Source of the DNA: SZUA-448 sp045627185
GTDB taxonomy: Bacteria; Bacillota; Clostridia; Lachnospirales; Lachnospiraceae
Reading direction: 5' to 3'
Assembly: GCA_045627185.1 (NCBI GenBank)
Contig: JAZQNE010000116.1
Coordinates: 1-16,655 of the forward strand
DNA: 16,655 nt
Under the pieces are notes generated by a model. It had not been told where the DNA came from, did not search any database, and saw nothing but the letters and a program-made list of their open reading frames with translations. The position numbers and the translations under genes were made by a program. This document shows positions 13,773-16,655 of this stretch, in pieces. Every line of letters starts with the position of its first letter. Within the stretch, counting starts at the first letter, position 1.

Positions 13773-15224
13773 TTAAGCCCTGTGACCGCCAATCTGGCCG
13801 TTTCGTTCCATGGTAGTACCGCCCTCCTGAAGATTCATTCCCTTCAGAATGGCATTTTTCCCATAACGTTTCTGGATTGAAAGAACGGCATTCTGCATTT
13901 TCTTTTCGCGTTCGGAAGCAATTGATTCCTGCTCAGTCGGTTCAGCCTGCGAAAACAGGTCAAGCTGCACAAATTCCGACTGTTCCTTCGCTTTTTTCTC
14001 CGGCAGAACATGGTTCGCAACAACATAAACACGTCTTACGAGCAGATTTCTGTCAACAATCCGGTCAAAAATATGCATCATGGCATCCATAATTTTATGA
14101 GTTGACGATGTGTACCCGTCAAGATTTTCCGATCCGTGCACCGGCTTAGGCGTAAAGCGCCCATAATGGTCCGATACAACCTCCCCGTTATATGTGTCAC
14201 GAATATTTTTGTCAAGAATGTTATCAATATCATAAACGATATTAAGCACAATCTGGTCCGTCTCAAGATGTTTTTTTACAAGATCGAGAACAAGAAGTTC
14301 CGTCATTTCACGTACAATCAGTTTAGCCTTCTCATACGGATAAGGCTTTTTTAAGACCTGTCCCTGACTGATACTGTTTGTAGAAGGCTTGTAGGATTTG
14401 ATTTCCGCAATGGTGCACGGCTCATAGCCCCATGCATGGTCAATCAGAAGCTCTGCATTAATTCCGAACATTTTATAAAGCAGATTTTCATTATAATATT
14501 CATCACGCGAGCCGACCGAACAACGTGCAATATCACCCATGGTATAAATTCCGGCAGCCTCAAGCCTTTTCGCATAGCCCCTCCCTACACGCCAGAAATC
14601 AGTCAGCGGACGATGTGCCCACAATGATTTACGGTATGACATTTCATCCAGTTCAGCTATACGCACACCGTGTTCGTCAGCCTTCATGTGCTTTGCTTCA
14701 ATATCCATTGCGATTTTGCACAGATACATATTGGTCCCGATGCCTGCAGTTGCGGTAATTCCCGTTGTATGAAGAACCTCAAGAATCATTTTCATGGCCA
14801 GATCATGCGCGGAAATTTTGTAAATGTGCAGATATTCCGTAACATCCATAAATACTTCATCTACCGAATAAACATGAATATCCTCAGGTGCAATATATTT
14901 CAGATAAATATTATAAACACGGCTGCTGTAATCCATATAGAGAGCCATGCGGGGCGGTGCCACAATGTAATCAAGCTCAATCCCGCGCTCGGCTTTAATC
15001 TGTTTGACCTTCTGAACCACCTCAAAAAGGCGCGCGCGCCCGGGAATTCCGTAAGCCTTAAGAGCCGGTGTAACGGCAAGACAGATGGTTTTTTCAGTAC
15101 GGGTGGGATCAGCAACAACAAGCCTGGCACTAAGCGGGTCAAGACCCCTTTCAACGCATTCCACGGAAGCATAGAAAGACTTCAGATCTATTGCGATATA
15201 AACTTTTTCAGATGAGTCTTTCAA
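13773..15224 (-). CDS. Y-family translesion DNA polymerase (UvrX/UmuC-like)
   Basis: This polymerase copies past DNA damage during the SOS response. It has 483 residues. The catalytic residues are intact: D13 in YIAIDLKSFYASVE, with the steric-gate aromatic in FYAS, and D122/E123 in YSVDEVFMD. The helix-hairpin-helix region follows (SLWAHRPLTDFWRVGRGYAKRLEAAGIYTMGDIA). A sliding-clamp binding motif, QLDLF, is near the C-terminus, and the end GMNLQEGGTTMERNGQIGGH is typical of UvrX-like proteins. The start is TTG at 15224: GGAGG lies 8 nt upstream and no in-frame ATG occurs before the catalytic Asp. A LexA-like box lies in the promoter region, and the small partner gene follows after 16 nt. 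Confidence 0.93.
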   Translation of the reverse strand: MKDSSEKVYIAIDLKSFYASVECVERGLDPLSARLVVADPTRTEKTICLAVTPALKAYGIPGRARLFEVVQKVKQIKAERGIELDYIVAPPRMALYMDYSSRVYNIYLKYIAPEDIHVYSVDEVFMDVTEYLHIYKISAHDLAMKMILEVLHTTGITATAGIGTNMYLCKIAMDIEAKHMKADEHGVRIAELDEMSYRKSLWAHRPLTDFWRVGRGYAKRLEAAGIYTMGDIARCSVGSRDEYYNENLLYKMFGINAELLIDHAWGYEPCTIAEIKSYKPSTNSISQGQVLKKPYPYEKAKLIVREMTELLVLDLVKKHLETDQIVLNIVYDIDNILDKNIRDTYNGEVVSDHYGRFTPKPVHGSENLDGYTSSTHKIMDAMMHIFDRIVDRNLLVRRVYVVANHVLPEKKAKEQSEFVQLDLFSQAEPTEQESIASEREKKMQNAVLSIQKRYGKNAILKGMNLQEGGTTMERNGQIGGHRA

Positions 15225-15249
15225 TGCAATTTCCTCCGTGCAATTTATT

Positions 15250-15263
15250 CGAATGTATGTTCG
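15250..15263. promoter_or_regulatory. LexA/DinR-like SOS box
   Basis: On the minus strand it reads CGAACATACATTCG, close to the Gram-positive LexA palindrome CGAAC-N4-GTTCG with one half-site mismatch (ATTCG for GTTCG). It lies just downstream of the -10 box of the polymerase promoter, a place where LexA would block transcription. Confidence 0.7.
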
Positions 15264-15275
15264 CTTTTTGTTTGA

Positions 15276-15304
15276 ATTATATCACAGTCGGTTTAATTTT
15301 GCAA
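15276..15304 (-). promoter_or_regulatory. Promoter of the polymerase unit
   Basis: On the minus strand TTGCAA (15299-15304) and a perfect TATAAT (15276-15281) are spaced by 17 bp, with the SOS box immediately downstream. Confidence 0.75.
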
Positions 15305-15445
15305 TTGAAAATGAAATCATTCTTCTCACGAAATGCTTTATTCACTTCACATGAGTAAATCCGCAGAAATGCGACAATCTGTTTCTTCAGCCGCTCACAG
15401 GTGTCCGTCTGCAGCGTACAAAATTGAAAATTTGTGTTTTTTTAT

Positions 15446-15473
15446 TTGTATTTTTCATAAACAGATTTATAAT
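15446..15473 (+). promoter_or_regulatory. Probable promoter of the YitT-family gene
   Basis: TTGTAT (15446-15451) and a perfect TATAAT (15468-15473) are spaced by 16 bp in an AT-rich stretch about 80 nt before the start codon. The -35 box and spacing are imperfect. Confidence 0.5.
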
Positions 15474-15555
15474 GTATACGGTTAATTAATTTATAATCGA
15501 AATCCGATATACTAATTGTGGTATGTAAATAATACAACCCCTTTCCGGAGGCAGT

Positions 15556-16440
15556 ATGGCACTAAAAAACTTTACAAAAACAAAACCCGGCAAATATGCT
15601 ATGGTCATCTTTTCCGCAGTGATTTACTCACTTGCCATCTCAGTATTTGTTAACCCGCTCCATCTTTATACCGGCGGTATTATGGGCTTTTCACAGCTGA
15701 TAAGAACAATAGCTGTCGACTTTCTGAAGGTTCCTATTCCTTCAAGCATCGACCTTTCGGGTATTATTTATTACCTGATTAACATTCCGCTTCTTGTACT
15801 TGCTTACCGTAAAATAAGCAAATCATTCTTCTTCAAAACACTTGTTTCAATCACCATAATCACTATTCTCACATCGCTTATCAAGCTTGACAGGCCTGTG
15901 ATTGAAGACACACTTACATCCTGTATTATCGGCGGTCTGATTGCAGGCATCGGTGTAGGAACAGCATTAATGTTCGGCGGTTCGGGCGGCGGAATGGATA
16001 TTGTCGGAATGTACATTTCGCAGAACCATAATGCAGCCAGCATCGGCAAGGTTTCGCTTGCCTTCAACCTTGTTCTTTACTTACTGTGTGCTGTTCTTTT
16101 CAACATTGAAACAGCCGTATATTCAATTATCCTTACAATAGTGAATTCCGTTGCAACCGACCGTATGCATTATCAGAACATCATGGTCCAGGCAATGATA
16201 TTTACCAAAAAAGACAATGTTGCCGAACCAATCATGAAGGATCTTTACCGTGGTGTTACGGAGTGGAACGGCGATGGTGCCTACACCAAGCAGGACACGC
16301 ACATTCTTGTCACGATGATTTCCAAATATGAGGTTAACCGCCTCAGCAAAATTGTGCGTCAGGTTGACCCGCACGCATTTATTTCCTACAGCCAGGTTAC
16401 ACGAATCGATGGAAACTTCTTAAAGAAGCTGCAGGGATAA
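15556..16440 (+). CDS. YitT-family membrane protein (DUF161 + DUF2179)
   Basis: The 294-residue integral membrane protein is of a family whose molecular function is not known. Several hydrophobic segments cover about residues 15-195, with the family-typical NPLHLYTGGIMGFSQLI near the N-terminus and GGSGGGMDIVGMYIS in the middle. The last 80 or so residues form the soluble DUF2179 domain (GVTEWNGDGAYTKQDTHILVT, then NRLSKIVRQVDPHAFIS and VTRIDGNF). The ATG at 15556 has GGAGG 4 nt upstream. It is divergent from the SOS polymerase and appears monocistronic. Confidence 0.92.
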   Translation: MALKNFTKTKPGKYAMVIFSAVIYSLAISVFVNPLHLYTGGIMGFSQLIRTIAVDFLKVPIPSSIDLSGIIYYLINIPLLVLAYRKISKSFFFKTLVSITIITILTSLIKLDRPVIEDTLTSCIIGGLIAGIGVGTALMFGGSGGGMDIVGMYISQNHNAASIGKVSLAFNLVLYLLCAVLFNIETAVYSIILTIVNSVATDRMHYQNIMVQAMIFTKKDNVAEPIMKDLYRGVTEWNGDGAYTKQDTHILVTMISKYEVNRLSKIVRQVDPHAFISYSQVTRIDGNFLKKLQG

Positions 16441-16454
16441 AAATAAACAATGAT

Positions 16455-16483
16455 GAGTCAGAAAGAACCGTCCCCATTGACTC
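16455..16483. repeat. REP-like palindrome
   Basis: GAGTCA (16455-16460) and TGACTC (16478-16483) bracket AGAAAGAACCGTCCCCAT. The inner AAGAACCGTCCCC core resembles short dispersed palindromes seen in many bacterial genomes and often linked to REP-associated transposases; this link is from memory. It lies in the intergenic space after yitT. Confidence 0.45.
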
Positions 16484-16488
16484 TTAGT

Positions 16489-16514
16489 GAAGGAAACCTT
16501 CCCTTCTTTTCTTA
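16489..16514 (+). terminator. Possible weak terminator after the YitT-family gene
   Basis: GAAGG-AAA-CCTTC (16489-16501) is followed by a pyrimidine-rich tract, CCTTCTTTTCTT. The stem is short, so confidence is low. Confidence 0.35.
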
Positions 16515-16544
16515 AACAATAACGGCCGGTCTTTCGACCGGCCG
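16510..16544 (-). terminator. Terminator of the hsp20 gene
   Basis: CGGCCGGTC (16523-16531) pairs perfectly with GACCGGCCG (16536-16544) around a 4-nt loop. On the minus strand TTATTGTTT follows. It lies 15 nt past the stop codon of the gene at the right edge. Confidence 0.8.
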
Positions 16545-16559
16545 CAAAGCGGGGAAATG

Positions 16560-16655
16560 TCAGCCCTCGATGCTGATGTATTTCTTTTCGGGAAGCTTTT
16601 CGGCAGCTTCCTTCTTGGGGATTTCAATAACAAGAGTTCCATTGTCGAACTTCGC
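16560..16655 (-). CDS. Hsp20/alpha-crystallin small heat-shock protein, C-terminal end (partial)
   Basis: Only the last 31 codons are in the window. They read AKFDNGTLVIEIPKKE and then KLPEKKYISIEG. The first part is the final beta-strand block of the alpha-crystallin domain (usually an NGVL-x-I-x-x-P-K pattern). The end carries the I-x-I motif (ISI) used for oligomer contacts in these chaperones. The stop is TGA at 16560-16562, and a strong hairpin follows. The start lies beyond the right edge. Confidence 0.85.
   Translation of the reverse strand, partial: AKFDNGTLVIEIPKKEAAEKLPEKKYISIEG

Noticed and set aside
15418..15448. ACAAA-TT/AA-TTTGT hairpin followed by T's before yitT
   Set aside because: The stem is A/T only with a bulge, and no plus-strand gene lies upstream to be terminated; an AT-rich promoter flank explains it equally well.
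15351..15485. Possible 44-residue small protein in the polymerase-yitT gap
   Set aside because: There is no RBS before the ATG, the sequence is low in information, and it crosses the likely yitT promoter.

Overview
The window looks like a chromosomal segment from a Clostridia-class Bacillota, probably a gut Lachnospirales or Oscillospirales relative. The basis is moderate GC content, Shine-Dalgarno sites of the GGAG/GGAGG type, sigma-A promoters, a Thr/Pro-linker lipoprotein, an AgcS-type symporter behind a glycine riboswitch, and a UvrX-like polymerase with a small YolD-like partner. It holds thirteen complete genes, one gene broken by an in-frame amber codon, and one gene cut by the right edge. 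No rRNA, tRNA, insertion sequence, prophage or CRISPR array was seen.

Left part, minus strand (1-2802): an array of short variable hairpins joined by TTTCAT linkers (1-136) runs into the 3' end of an rlmD-like rRNA methyltransferase. Upstream of rlmD lie a radical SAM PflX-like gene, overlapping it by 80 nt, and a cytidine deaminase. The three probably form one operon driven from 2774-2802. Next comes an AgcS-family Na+:alanine/glycine symporter (2894-4447) with its own terminator. Its leader carries a single glycine aptamer followed by an intrinsic terminator, so glycine should control its transcription. A divergent promoter drives an ABC-F ATPase (4866-6794) whose leader can form two mutually exclusive hairpins.

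Centre (6815-11542): a two-way terminator separates the ABC-F gene from a GntR/FCD regulator. The regulator sits directly downstream of a DRE-TIM acyltransferase gene (2-isopropylmalate/homocitrate/Re-citrate synthase type) that has a single in-frame TAG. A 22-bp near-perfect palindrome with the core ATTGTATACAAT covers that gene's -10 box and is the best operator candidate for the regulator. Further on are a secreted DUF4015 glycosidase-like lipoprotein with Thr/Pro linkers on both sides of its domain, and a GNAT acetyltransferase with a promoter of its own.

Right part (11693-16655): an AlaX-type alanyl-tRNA editing protein on the plus strand converges on a minus-strand SOS unit. That unit is promoter, LexA-like box, Y-family polymerase with a TTG start, a short YolD-like partner, and a flavoredoxin-like flavin reductase. 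Divergent from the polymerase is a YitT-family membrane protein. The window ends with a REP-like palindrome, a terminator, and the C-terminus of an Hsp20 small heat-shock protein.

No wholly new multi-gene system is evident. The items most worth a second look are the hairpin array, the amber codon in the acyltransferase, the regulator/operator pair, and the truncated polymerase partner.
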